Origin: Hymenobacter mellowenesis
GTDB taxonomy: Bacteria > Bacteroidota > Bacteroidia > Cytophagales > Hymenobacteraceae
Assembly: GCF_030581005.1 (NCBI RefSeq)
Contig: NZ_JAUQSX010000012.1
Span: 162,370 to 226,369, forward strand
Reading direction: 5' to 3'
DNA length: 64,000 nt
A model generated the notes under the pieces. The model saw only the letters and a program-made list of their open reading frames with translations, ran no database searches and was not told where the DNA came from. A program made the position numbers and the translations under genes. Positions 52,692 to 61,197 of this stretch are shown one piece after another (position 1 is the stretch's first letter; every line of letters begins with the position of its first letter).

Positions 52692-54356
52692 ATGAACACG
52701 CTGTTTCGAACCAGATTCCTGCTGGTGGCCGCCCTGAGCGCGGCCGTGCCGCAGGCGCTGCTTGCCCAAACCTCGCCGAATGCTATGCCGGCGGCCCCGT
52801 CCACCACGGGCACCATGCCCCTGAGCCTGCAACAGGCCGTGAGCTACGCCGTGCAGAACAAGTCGAGCCTGCTGGCCACCCGTTTGGGCGAGGCCACGGC
52901 GGCGGCCAAAGTGGGCGAAATCAAGAGCCAGGGCCTGCCGCAGGTGAACATCGCCAGCACGCTGTCCGACAACTTTAAGCTGCAGAAGAGCCTGGTGAGC
53001 TTCCCGCTCTCGCAAACGGTGCTCACGCAGAGCGACCTGGCCGCGGCGCAGGGCGGCACGCAGCAGGTGCTGGGCACCCAGCAGCTGGCCCTGCCGCCGC
53101 AGCCGTTCGCGTTTGGCCTGCAATACGCCGGCAACGCCAGCGCCTCGGTGTCGCAGCTGCTGTTCGATGGCTCGTATCTGATTGGTTTGAAAGCCGCTAA
53201 GGTGTATACCGAACTGGCTAAGAAGCAAACCCAGCAGGCCGAAATCGACGTGGTGGAGCAGGTGAGCAAGGCGTACTATAGCACGCTGGTGGCCCGCTCG
53301 CGCCTCGCCCTGCTGGCCCGCAACGTGCAGCGCCTCGATACGGTGCTTTACCAAACCAACCAGACCTTCAAGGCCGGTTTCGCGGAGAAGCTCGACGTGG
53401 ACCGCCTGCGCGTGCAGCGCAACAACTTGGTGGTGGAGCAGCAGAAAGCCCAGCGCCTCACCGAGTTGAGTCTGGGCCTGCTGAAATTCCAGATGGGCCT
53501 GCCGCAGCAGCAGAACATCCAGCTCACCGACTCGCTCGGCGCGGCCGTGGTGGATGCCAGCGCCCTGCGCCAGCGCCTCGGCGTGGCTAGCCAGACCACC
53601 GGCGGCGGCGTGGACGGCCTCGGGGCCGTGCCCACCGCCCCCACGGCGCCCGGCACCGACAATACCGCCGCCCAGAACCGCCTCGACCAGCAGAATGCCC
53701 TCTCCGGCGGGCTGGGCTCGCAGGCGCGCGGTGCCATCAACTACAACAACCGCATCGAATTCTCGACCCTGGAAACCCAGCAGGCCCTGGCTGGCCTCGA
53801 CCTGCGCAACCGCCAGGCCGGTGCCTACCCGCGCCTCGTGCTCACGGGCGCCTACGGCTTCACCGGCTCGGCCAATAAGATGGGCGACCTGTTTGCCTTC
53901 CGCGGCCCGGACTCGCGCAGCTCGGCGGGCTTTGCCAACCAGAACTGGTTCGGGTTCGGCAACGTGGGCTTGAGCCTGCAGGTGCCGGTGTTCGACGGCT
54001 TCCGCCGCAAGTATCTGGTGCAGCAGACGCGCATTCAGCAGCAAACCATTGAGAAAGGCTTCGAAACGCTGAAGCAAAGCATCGACCTACAGGATGCCCA
54101 GAGCCGCACCACGCTCATCAATGCCCTGGATGTGCTCGATAACCAGAAGGCCAACCTCGACCTGGCCACCGACGTGGCCCGCGTGACGCGCATCAAATTC
54201 AACGCCGGTGTGGGCTCCAACCTGGAGGTTATTACCGCTGAGACGGATTTGCGTTCGGCGCAGACTAACTACTACGGCGCGATTTACGATGTGCTGGTGG
54301 CGAAGGTGGACCGCGACAAAGCGACCGGTGAGCTGTTCAACCAGGTTAAAAAGTAA
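52692..54356 (+). CDS. TolC family outer-membrane efflux protein
   Basis: Encodes 554 residues from ATG 52692 (MNTLFRTRFLLVAALS), with a signal peptide ending LLAQ. Two OEP halves, each with long helices (VEQVSKAYYSTLVARSRLALL; LATDVARVTRIKFNAGVGSN) forming the periplasmic tunnel, and barrel strands between. A Pro/Ala/Thr-rich insertion lies near 310-345. It is the exit duct for the RND pump encoded downstream. It starts 48 bases after the TetR gene; a family-2 palindrome abuts its stop. Confidence 0.93.
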   Translation: MNTLFRTRFLLVAALSAAVPQALLAQTSPNAMPAAPSTTGTMPLSLQQAVSYAVQNKSSLLATRLGEATAAAKVGEIKSQGLPQVNIASTLSDNFKLQKSLVSFPLSQTVLTQSDLAAAQGGTQQVLGTQQLALPPQPFAFGLQYAGNASASVSQLLFDGSYLIGLKAAKVYTELAKKQTQQAEIDVVEQVSKAYYSTLVARSRLALLARNVQRLDTVLYQTNQTFKAGFAEKLDVDRLRVQRNNLVVEQQKAQRLTELSLGLLKFQMGLPQQQNIQLTDSLGAAVVDASALRQRLGVASQTTGGGVDGLGAVPTAPTAPGTDNTAAQNRLDQQNALSGGLGSQARGAINYNNRIEFSTLETQQALAGLDLRNRQAGAYPRLVLTGAYGFTGSANKMGDLFAFRGPDSRSSAGFANQNWFGFGNVGLSLQVPVFDGFRRKYLVQQTRIQQQTIEKGFETLKQSIDLQDAQSRTTLINALDVLDNQKANLDLATDVARVTRIKFNAGVGSNLEVITAETDLRSAQTNYYGAIYDVLVAKVDRDKATGELFNQVKK

Positions 54357-54357
54357 T

Positions 54358-54431
54358 GTAGCGCGGACTTTTAGTCCGCGACAATAACCAAACTCAACGG
54401 CACCACTCGCGGACCACAGAGTCCGCGCTAC
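54358..54431. repeat. Family-2 palindrome, copy 3, inside the efflux locus
   Basis: GTAGCGCGGACTTTTAGTCC at the left and AGAGTCCGCGCTAC at the right. It begins one base after the TolC stop. If it forms a hairpin in the mRNA it could stabilise or partly terminate the transcript before the adaptor gene. Confidence 0.75.
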
Positions 54432-54467
54432 TTGCCCCCCGACATCTTAAAATCACCCCGCTTACCC

Positions 54468-55613
54468 ATGCGTTTCTCCTCAACCCAACCCGCCGCGCTG
54501 CTTTTCGCCGGCACCCTGCTGCTCGCTTCCTGCGGCGACTCTTCAAAAAAAGACCCCAAGGCCGAGCTCGCCAAGCTCAAAAGCGAGCAGGCGGCCACGC
54601 AGGCCAAAATCACCGAGCTGGAAGCCAAAACCGGCGGTCCCGCCACCGTAGCGCCCACGCCGGTTTCGGTGATGAACGCCAAGCCCGAAAGCTTCAAAAG
54701 CTACCTCGAAGTGCAGGGCCGCGTCGACTACGACCAGAACGCTACCGTGGGCTCCCGCGCCGCCGGCTCGCTCACCAGCATCCGCGTGCAGCGCGGCGAC
54801 CGGGTGAGCAAGGGCCAGGTGCTGGCGACTGTGGATGCCAGCATCCTCGACGCCAACGCCGCCGAACTGCGCACCCGCATGGACCTCGCCAAGACCGTCT
54901 ACGAGAAGCAGAAGGGGCTCTGGGACCAGCAGATTGGTACCGAAATCCAGTACCTGCAAGCCAAGAACAACTATCAGGCCCTGCAGCGCAACCTGGCCAC
55001 GCTCAACCAGCAGCGTGCTTTATATAATGTGGTGGCGCCCTTCTCGGGCACGGTGGACGAGGTGCTGCCCAAGCTGGGCGAAATCACCGCGCCCGGTGCG
55101 CCGGTGGTGCGCTTGACCAGTGGCACGGGCGGCAAAATCCTGGCCGATGTGTCGGAAGCCTACGGCAACAGCATCAAGGCCGGCGACAATGCCGTGGTGA
55201 CCATTCCGGACCTGGGCGGCGAAGAAATCCCCGCCACGGTGCGCGTCGTGAGCCGTAGCATCAATGCCACCAGCCGCACCTTCACCGTAGAGCTGCGTCT
55301 GAAAGGCGCCAAAGCCGCCGACCTGCGCCCCAACATGGTGGCCACCGTCCGCATCCAGAACTACGCCGCCGCCAGTGCCACCGTCATTCCGGTGGACCTG
55401 GTGCAACACGACGAGGAGAACAGCTACGTGTACGTGGTGGCCCAGGAGTCCGGCAAGGCCGTGGCCAAGAAGCGCATCATCAAAACCGGCAACACCTACA
55501 ACGGCAAGGTGGAAGTGACCAGCGGCCTGACGGCCGAGGACCAGGTGATTTCGGCCGGCTACCAGAACCTGAACGAAGGCCAGAAAGTGGCCGTGCAGGG
55601 CGCCGCCAGCTAA
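54468..55613 (+). CDS. RND efflux membrane-fusion protein (periplasmic adaptor), lipoprotein
   Basis: Encodes 381 residues from ATG 54468. A lipoprotein signal ends in LLLASC with Cys near residue 24. An Asp/Lys-rich coiled coil (DPKAELAKLKSEQAATQAK) follows, then barrel-sandwich halves (YDQNATVGSRAAGSL; YNVVAPFSGTVDEVLPKLGE) flanking a hairpin, a beta-barrel (NAVVTIPDLGGEEIPATV) and a membrane-proximal domain. It bridges the inner-membrane pump and the TolC protein. Substrate not inferable. Confidence 0.93.
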   Translation: MRFSSTQPAALLFAGTLLLASCGDSSKKDPKAELAKLKSEQAATQAKITELEAKTGGPATVAPTPVSVMNAKPESFKSYLEVQGRVDYDQNATVGSRAAGSLTSIRVQRGDRVSKGQVLATVDASILDANAAELRTRMDLAKTVYEKQKGLWDQQIGTEIQYLQAKNNYQALQRNLATLNQQRALYNVVAPFSGTVDEVLPKLGEITAPGAPVVRLTSGTGGKILADVSEAYGNSIKAGDNAVVTIPDLGGEEIPATVRVVSRSINATSRTFTVELRLKGAKAADLRPNMVATVRIQNYAAASATVIPVDLVQHDEENSYVYVVAQESGKAVAKKRIIKTGNTYNGKVEVTSGLTAEDQVISAGYQNLNEGQKVAVQGAAS

Positions 55614-55620
55614 GCCAAAA

Positions 55621-55713
55621 GAACGTCATGCTGAGCTTGTCGAAGCATCTCTACCGCGCAAGCATATCATTTACTACCGCGGTAGAGGTGCTTCGATAAG
55701 CTCAGCATGACGG
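55621..55713. repeat. Family-1 palindrome between adaptor and pump genes
   Basis: GAACGTCATGCTGAGCTTGT opens and AAGCTCAGCATGACG closes a 93-bp imperfect palindrome with paired GAAGCATCTCTACCGC / GCGGTAGAGGTGCTTC. It sits 8 bases after the adaptor stop. Confidence 0.8.
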
Positions 55714-55758
55714 GCAGATTTAAAATGAATTCCAGGTTTGTCTTCTAAGAAAAAAACC

Positions 55759-58700
55759 ATGCAGGATATAGAAAAAGAGTTTGGCCCAACCAGTTGGTCC
55801 ATTAATAACAAAACCAGCATTTACATCATCACGGTGCTGCTGTGCGTGGCGGGCATTTTTGCCTACATCAAGCTCGGCAAGGAGAAATTCCCCGACATCG
55901 TGATTCCGCGCATCATCGTGGCCACGGTGTACCCCGGCACCTCGCCCACCGACATCGAAAACCTGGTGACGCGCCAGCTCGAAAAGGAGATTAAGAGCGT
56001 GAACGGGGTGAAGCACATCAACTCCACCTCGAACCAGGACTATTGCATCGTGGACGTCGAGTTTACCTCCGGCGTGGACGTGCAGGCCGCCAAGCAGCTC
56101 ATCAAGGATGCCGTGGACAAGGCCAGCACGGAACTGCCCAACGACCTGCCGAGTGCCCCGCTGGTGAAGGAAATCAACATTTCCGAGCAGCCCATCATGT
56201 TCGTGAACCTGGCCGGCAACCTGCCCGCCGCCCAACTCAAGAAGTTCGCCGACGACTTCCAGGACAAGATTGAGGCCCTGCCCGAAATCACCCGCGTCGA
56301 CATCGTGGGCGCCCTCGACCAGCAGGTGAACGTGGACGTGGACCTGAACAAGTTGCGCGCCTCGCGCCTCGGCTTCTCGGACATTTCTCGCGCCATTGGC
56401 GGCGAAAACGTGACCGTTTCGGGCGGCTCCATCGACGTGGGCGGGCAGAAGCGCGCCGTGCGCGTGGCCGGCCAGTACGTGCGCGCCGCCGACATTGCCG
56501 ACATCCAGATTAAGAACCTGAACGGTGCGCCCGTGCGCCTCGGCGACATCGCTACCGTCACCGACGGCTTCAAGGACCGCGAAAGCTACGCCCGCCTCGA
56601 CGGCAAGCCCGCCATTACGCTGAACGTGGTGAAGCGTCAGGGCGAAAACCTGATTGACGCTTCCGACAAAATCAAGGCTCTGATTGCCGATTCCAAAGCC
56701 AGCCTGCCCAAGGAACTGACCATCACCGTAACCGGCGATACCTCGAACGACACCCGCGTCACGCTGCACGACCTCATCAACACCATCATCATCGGCTTCC
56801 TGCTTGTGACGCTGATTCTGATGTTCTTCATGGGCACCACCAACGCCCTGTTTGTGGGCCTCTCGGTGCCGATTTCGATGTTCCTGGCTTTCCTGGTCAT
56901 CCCGGTATTCGGCTTCACGCTGAACATGATTGTGCTCTTCGCTTTTCTGCTGGCGCTGGGGATTGTGGTCGATGACGCCATTGTGGTTATCGAAAACACC
57001 CACCGCCTGCTCCATGAGCACCCTAACTTGACTACGCCCAAAGCGGCCAAATTCGCGGCCGGTGAAGTGTTCGTGCCGGTATTGGCCGGTACGCTGACAA
57101 CGGTTGCGCCTTTCGTGCCGCTGTTGTTCTGGCCCGGCATCGTGGGCTCGTTCATGTACTACTTGCCCGTGACGCTGATTATCACGCTGATGGCTTCGCT
57201 TGTCGTAGCCTTCATCATGAACCCGGTGTTCGCCGTGAGCTTCATGGAGCGTGAAAACCACTTCGAGGAAGACCTGCACCGCACCCCCAAACTCACTCGC
57301 AACTTCCTCCTGGCCATGGGCGGGCTGCTGGTGGTGGCCATCCTCGGCTACGTGGCGCACTCGCCCTTCGTGGGCAACCTGTTCATCACGATTATCCTGC
57401 TCTGCTTCCTCGATAAGTTCGTGTTCATCAAGATGATTGCCTGGTTCCAGACGCGCGCGCTGCCGAAGTTCCAGAACGGCTACGGTAGCCTCGTGGGCTG
57501 GTCCATCAACCACCCCACGATTGTGATGGTGGGCGTGCTTGTGCTGTTCATCGGCTCGTTTGTGGCCGTGGGTGTCCGCAAGCCGGCCGTGGCCTTCTTC
57601 CCGAAAGGCGACCCCAAATTCATCTACACCTACCTGAAAATGCCGGTCGGCACCCGGGTAGCCGTTACCGATTCTATTACCAAAGTGCTGGAAAAACGCA
57701 TCTACGGCGTCATCGGTGAGAAAAACCCCGACGTTGAATCGGTTATCACCAACGTGGCCATTGGTGCCGGCGACCCTGGCGAAGCTACCGCCGCCGGCGT
57801 GTCGCAGTCGCACATGGGCAAGGTGGGTGTGGCCTTCAAGGAATTGAGTGAGCGCACCGGCCCGGCCACCCACACCTACATGGATAAAATCCGTGAGGTG
57901 GTGAAAGGCATTCCCGGCGCCGAAGTCTCGGTCGACCAAGAGGCCAGTGGCCCGCCCACGGGTAAGGAAATTGCCATCGAAGTAGCCGGCGACGACTACC
58001 CCAAACTGGCCGCTCTCTCGAAAAAGGTGATTCGCTACGTCGACTCCATGAAAATCGGCGGCGTGGAACAGCTGCGCTCCAACCTCGAAGACCGCAACCC
58101 CGAAATTGCTGTCAACATTAACCGCACCCGTGCCAACCGCGAAGGCATCAGCACCGGCCAGATTGGCCTGGAAGTCCGCACCGCCATCTACGGCACCGAG
58201 GCCAGCAAATTCAAAACGGCCGACGATGAATACCCCATCCAGGTGCGCTACGCCAAGCCCTACCGCGACGATGTGGACGCCGTGGTGAATGCCCCGCTCA
58301 CCTTCCGCGACGCCACCGGCGCCGTGCGCCAGGTGCCCATCTCGGCCATCGCCGATGTCACCTACGGTAGCACCTACGGCGGCATCAAGCGCAAAGACAC
58401 CAAGCGCATCATCACCATCAGCTCGAACGTGCTGGGCGGCTACACCGGCCCCGATGTGGTGCGCAACATCCAGACGGCCCTCAAGTCGTTCCCGCTGCCC
58501 CCCGGCTACACCATCAACATGGGCGGCGCCCAGGAAAACCAGAAAGAAACCTCCGACTTCCTGCCGCTGGCCGGCATCGGCGCTCTCGGCCTCATCTTCC
58601 TGATTCTGGTTACGCAGTTCAACTCGTTCAGCAAGCCGGTCATCATCCTCTCCGAGGTGCTGTTTTCGATTGCCGGGGTGTTCTGGGGACTGGCCATCAC

Positions 58701-59196
58701 GGGCCAAAGCGTCAGCATTGTGATGACGGGCGTGGGCATCATCGCCCTGGCCGGTATCGTGGTGAAAAACGGGATTTTGCTGGTCGAATTCATGGACATG
58801 CTGCGGGCGCAGGGCATGCCGCTGCGTGAGGCCATCGTGCTGGCCGGCCGCACTCGCTTGAATCCGGTTATCCTCACGGCCACGGCTGCCACGCTGGGCC
58901 TCATCCCGCTGGCCATCGGCCTGAACATCGACTTCTACGAGCTGTTCAACTCCGGCAACGCCCACTTCTTCATCGGCGGCGAGTCGGTGACGTTCTGGGG
59001 CCCGTTGGCCTGGACCATCATCTTCGGTCTGGTGTTCGCCACGGGCATCACCCTGCTGGTGGTGCCGGTGATGTATTTGCTGAGCGAAACGCTGAAAGGA
59101 AAAATTTCGGGAAAAAATCCCGACCACGTTGCAACCATTTCCGAGGAGGTGGACTCTGAAGAAATACAGGCGGCTACGCCGCCTGTACTAGCCTAG
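55759..59196 (+). CDS. RND efflux transporter permease
   Basis: Encodes 1145 residues from ATG 55759 (MQDIEKEFGPTSWS); TTG 55738 is an alternative. First membrane helix at about 20-40, a large periplasmic porter domain, helices 2-6 with GIVVDDAIVVIENTHR carrying the proton-relay Asp pair of helix 4, a second periplasmic domain, and helices 8-12. It is the inner-membrane proton-driven pump of the tripartite efflux system. Slightly longer than AcrB-type pumps (about 1040). Drug or metal specificity cannot be judged. Confidence 0.95.
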   Translation: MQDIEKEFGPTSWSINNKTSIYIITVLLCVAGIFAYIKLGKEKFPDIVIPRIIVATVYPGTSPTDIENLVTRQLEKEIKSVNGVKHINSTSNQDYCIVDVEFTSGVDVQAAKQLIKDAVDKASTELPNDLPSAPLVKEINISEQPIMFVNLAGNLPAAQLKKFADDFQDKIEALPEITRVDIVGALDQQVNVDVDLNKLRASRLGFSDISRAIGGENVTVSGGSIDVGGQKRAVRVAGQYVRAADIADIQIKNLNGAPVRLGDIATVTDGFKDRESYARLDGKPAITLNVVKRQGENLIDASDKIKALIADSKASLPKELTITVTGDTSNDTRVTLHDLINTIIIGFLLVTLILMFFMGTTNALFVGLSVPISMFLAFLVIPVFGFTLNMIVLFAFLLALGIVVDDAIVVIENTHRLLHEHPNLTTPKAAKFAAGEVFVPVLAGTLTTVAPFVPLLFWPGIVGSFMYYLPVTLIITLMASLVVAFIMNPVFAVSFMERENHFEEDLHRTPKLTRNFLLAMGGLLVVAILGYVAHSPFVGNLFITIILLCFLDKFVFIKMIAWFQTRALPKFQNGYGSLVGWSINHPTIVMVGVLVLFIGSFVAVGVRKPAVAFFPKGDPKFIYTYLKMPVGTRVAVTDSITKVLEKRIYGVIGEKNPDVESVITNVAIGAGDPGEATAAGVSQSHMGKVGVAFKELSERTGPATHTYMDKIREVVKGIPGAEVSVDQEASGPPTGKEIAIEVAGDDYPKLAALSKKVIRYVDSMKIGGVEQLRSNLEDRNPEIAVNINRTRANREGISTGQIGLEVRTAIYGTEASKFKTADDEYPIQVRYAKPYRDDVDAVVNAPLTFRDATGAVRQVPISAIADVTYGSTYGGIKRKDTKRIITISSNVLGGYTGPDVVRNIQTALKSFPLPPGYTINMGGAQENQKETSDFLPLAGIGALGLIFLILVTQFNSFSKPVIILSEVLFSIAGVFWGLAITGQSVSIVMTGVGIIALAGIVVKNGILLVEFMDMLRAQGMPLREAIVLAGRTRLNPVILTATAATLGLIPLAIGLNIDFYELFNSGNAHFFIGGESVTFWGPLAWTIIFGLVFATGITLLVVPVMYLLSETLKGKISGKNPDHVATISEEVDSEEIQAATPPVLA

Positions 59197-59323
59197 CAAT
59201 TTCTGCGTTTTGGCGCCCGTCGGCCGGTTTTTGTTGCAGCACTAACCGCTTTATCCCACCCCGACGGGCGCCTCACCGCAGAGGGCCCCAACCTCAGACT
59301 CACCCGCTTTTTTCGCAACTATT

Positions 59324-59590
59324 ATGTACGTATCCACCACTAGCCTCGCCCACACGCCCACCATCGAGCAGCAGGTTTTCCGCATCATCAGCAAGCGCAA
59401 GGCCATCCGGGCCAGCCGCGTGCGCAAAACCGCCAGCCTCGCCCGCGACCTGCGCTTCGACACCGTCGACGTCGTCGACATCATCCTCGAACTCGAGCGC
59501 AACTTCAGCATCACCATTCCCGACGAAGTGCCCCTCACCACGGTGGGCGATTTCGTGCGCTACGTGCGCGAGCACGCCGCCGCCGCTTAA
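59324..59590 (+). CDS. Acyl carrier protein-like protein lacking the attachment serine
   Basis: Encodes 88 residues. Helices and motif of an acyl carrier protein are clear: ASLARDLRFDTVDVVDIILELERNFSITIPDE. Aligned with the ACP pattern [20 protein letters not shown], the serine that carries 4'-phosphopantetheine is Thr47 (codon ACC) in D-T-V. The N-terminal 35 residues are basic, unlike the acidic housekeeping ACP. No fatty-acid or polyketide gene is adjacent. Either a specialised carrier with Thr, or a non-carrier protein using the fold. Confidence 0.8.
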   Translation: MYVSTTSLAHTPTIEQQVFRIISKRKAIRASRVRKTASLARDLRFDTVDVVDIILELERNFSITIPDEVPLTTVGDFVRYVREHAAAA

Positions 59591-59638
59591 GCAGGCTGCC
59601 CGATTAGGCTATTGCTTATTAGTTGCTATGAAATGAGA

Positions 59639-59669
59639 AAGGCCCTGGAAGGATATTCCAGGGCCTTTT
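59639..59669 (+). terminator. Terminator after the ACP-like gene
   Basis: AAGGCCCTGGAA pairs with TTCCAGGGCCTT, followed by TT. Strong stem, 12 bp. Confidence 0.85.
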
Positions 59670-59689
59670 CGCGTTTAATTGGAAACGGT

Positions 59690-59796
59690 GTAGAGACGCA
59701 ATATTTTGCGTTTCGTCGTCCGCGCCACTTGAGTCTGTTCGGGTTTCGTTTGGCCGTTGTCGTTCAACGACGAGACGCAAAATATTGCGTCTCTAC
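59690..59796. repeat. Family-3 palindrome, copy 2, overlapping the DUF1232 stop
   Basis: GTAGAGACGCAATATTTTGC at the left is repeated as its complement at the right end with one mismatch in 29. The right end CTAC supplies the TAG stop of the minus-strand DUF1232 gene (59793-59795). It lies between convergent genes, like copy 1. Confidence 0.8.
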
Positions 59797-60542
59797 CGCA
59801 CGTTGCCGCCGGTATCGGTGGCCGAGGTGCTGGGCTCGCGGCTGCTATCAGTGGTGTTGGCGGCTACGGTGGGAGTGCCAGCATTTTTGGCCGATTCTTC
59901 AGCCGGCGTGGGCGTCGAGGCTTGCGGGGCGCTGCTCTCGGGCGAACCCAGACCGGAATCGGTATTGGAAACGGCCGGGTTGTTGGTCGTGCCTGCGTTT
60001 TTGGCCGATTCGGCGGCGGGCTGGGCGCGGTCAGCATCGGACGAATTCATGGTGCTGGCCATGCGCTCGGCAGCGGCTTTGCTATTGCTATCCACCGAGG
60101 TGGCGGCCAGGGCCGGGCGCGTCAGCTCCCACTCGTGGAAGCGGTCCATCTCGTGCTTAAGTGTAGTCGAGAACCAGGCCACTAGGGCCACGTCGTCGAG
60201 CAGGCCCAGCACCGGGATGAAGTCCGGAATCAAGTCAATCGGGCTCAGGAAATAGATAAGCACAGCCACGGCCGCGGCCACCGTAGTGCCGGGTACGCCG
60301 GTGTACTCACCTGAAATCGATGCCTTGATGAGCCGGAACATGGTCTGGAGCGTTTCCCAGGCTTCGTGGGCCAAGGTTCCGACTTCGTTTTTCTGACTGG
60401 CCTTGTGGTAGGCATCCGTCAGCAGCTTTTTCATGCGGGTGGGCTGCTTGATGTAGCCTTCCGCAGTGCCGAGGAATTTCTTAAAAATGGCCGAGCCGGC
60501 GACGTCGTTGCTGGTAGGCGGGGTTTGCTGATTTTGAGCCAC
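59793..60542 (-). CDS. DUF1232 (YkvA-like) protein with low-complexity tail
   Basis: Encodes about 249 residues from GTG at 60542; ATG at 60635 is an alternative, and longer frames run into the MITE-like element. I prefer GTG because TATCTCTG lies just upstream. The DUF1232 core is AVLIYFLSPIDLIPDFIPVLG and LLDDVALVAWF (about 95-130), normally membrane-associated. The last 110 residues are Ser/Thr/Ala/Asn-rich, with ESAKNAGT occurring twice, and probably disordered. Function unknown. Confidence 0.8.
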   Translation of the reverse strand: MAQNQQTPPTSNDVAGSAIFKKFLGTAEGYIKQPTRMKKLLTDAYHKASQKNEVGTLAHEAWETLQTMFRLIKASISGEYTGVPGTTVAAAVAVLIYFLSPIDLIPDFIPVLGLLDDVALVAWFSTTLKHEMDRFHEWELTRPALAATSVDSNSKAAAERMASTMNSSDADRAQPAAESAKNAGTTNNPAVSNTDSGLGSPESSAPQASTPTPAEESAKNAGTPTVAANTTDSSREPSTSATDTGGNVR

Positions 60543-60548
60543 GGAGTG

Positions 60549-60556
60549 CAGAGATA
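60549..60556 (-). promoter_or_regulatory. -7-like box close to the DUF1232 GTG
   Basis: Minus-strand TATCTCTG differs by one base from TAnnTTTG and ends 6 bases before the GTG, suggesting a leaderless or nearly leaderless transcript. Confidence 0.35.
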
Positions 60557-60667
60557 AAACGGGAGACAAAGAAACGCGACCACAGCCGCCGAATTGGGCT
60601 TGATACTGAGTTTCGAGGCGCAAGGTTGTTGCCATGCGCCCGCCAGCGGCCGGTGTCGGCGTCCCAG

Positions 60668-60825
60668 GGTCTGTGGACGGTTGGCTGTAAATCTCATTTA
60701 GAACGTCATGCTGAGCTTGCCGAAGCATCTCTACCGTGCGAGTAATCCAATTGCTCCACAACGAAGCGATAGAGATGCTTCGACAAGCTCAGCATGACGT
60801 TCCTTTTTCTCACTGTCCACACAGC
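60668..60825 (-). mobile_element. 158-bp MITE-like element, copy 2 (inverted)
   Basis: Same length and order as 321-478 in reverse orientation: outer TGTGGACGGT (60672-60681) and ACTGTCCACA (60812-60821), inner palindrome with GAACGTCATGCTGAGC arms. No target duplication visible here. Its presence means 60543-60917 (375 bases) holds this element and a terminator, but no gene. Confidence 0.7.
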
Positions 60826-60858
60826 TTAAACCACTCGTGCCCGGCGGCTAGCAACCAA

Positions 60859-60887
60859 ACAGCCCCGGCCGGTAGGGCAGGGGCTGT
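60859..60887 (-). terminator. Terminator of the PID-CTERM gene
   Basis: ACAGCCCC and GGGGCTGT pair; a short T stretch follows on the minus strand. It lies 31 bases past the stop. Confidence 0.65.
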
Positions 60888-60917
60888 GAAAAGAAGTAAT
60901 AAAAGCAGACCGGCGCG

Positions 60918-61130
60918 CTACCGCGCCAAGCCCTGCCGCCGCTTGCGCAGCCGGCGCAGGCCGTAGGCCACACCGCCAGCCAGTAGCAGCGAGGCGCCGC
61001 CATCGAGCGGCACGTCGGTGGGCGTAGTGGGCGTGGTGGGCGTGCCCGGCCCCGGCCCGCCGCTGCTGGGCTGGGCCGACGCTAGGAAAGGCAGGCCACC
61101 CAGCAGCAAAAGCAACAATATTTTTTTCAT
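60918..61130 (-). CDS. PID-CTERM-type short surface-sorting protein
   Basis: Encodes 70 residues: signal peptide (MKKILLLLLLGGLPFLASAQ), a Gly/Pro/Thr linker (GPGTPTTPTTPTD), VPLDGGASLLLAGGVAYG and a basic end RRLRKRR. The P-x-D-G-G, hydrophobic stretch and Arg cluster match the PID-CTERM sorting signal of Bacteroidota mini-proteins. After processing little remains besides the linker, so the signal is most of the protein. It follows the 653-aa T9SS gene by 67 bases and may share its transcript. Confidence 0.8.
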   Translation of the reverse strand: MKKILLLLLLGGLPFLASAQPSSGGPGPGTPTTPTTPTDVPLDGGASLLLAGGVAYGLRRLRKRRQGLAR

Positions 61131-61197
61131 AAGAAGAAGATGAATTAGAGCCCCAAAGGCCGGCCCCTTCCGAAGCCGGCCTCGCAGGCAGCAGAAA

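Noticed and set aside
59324..59590. A biosynthetic gene cluster around the ACP-like gene
   Set aside because: No ketosynthase, adenylation, acyltransferase or phosphopantetheinyl transferase gene within the window.
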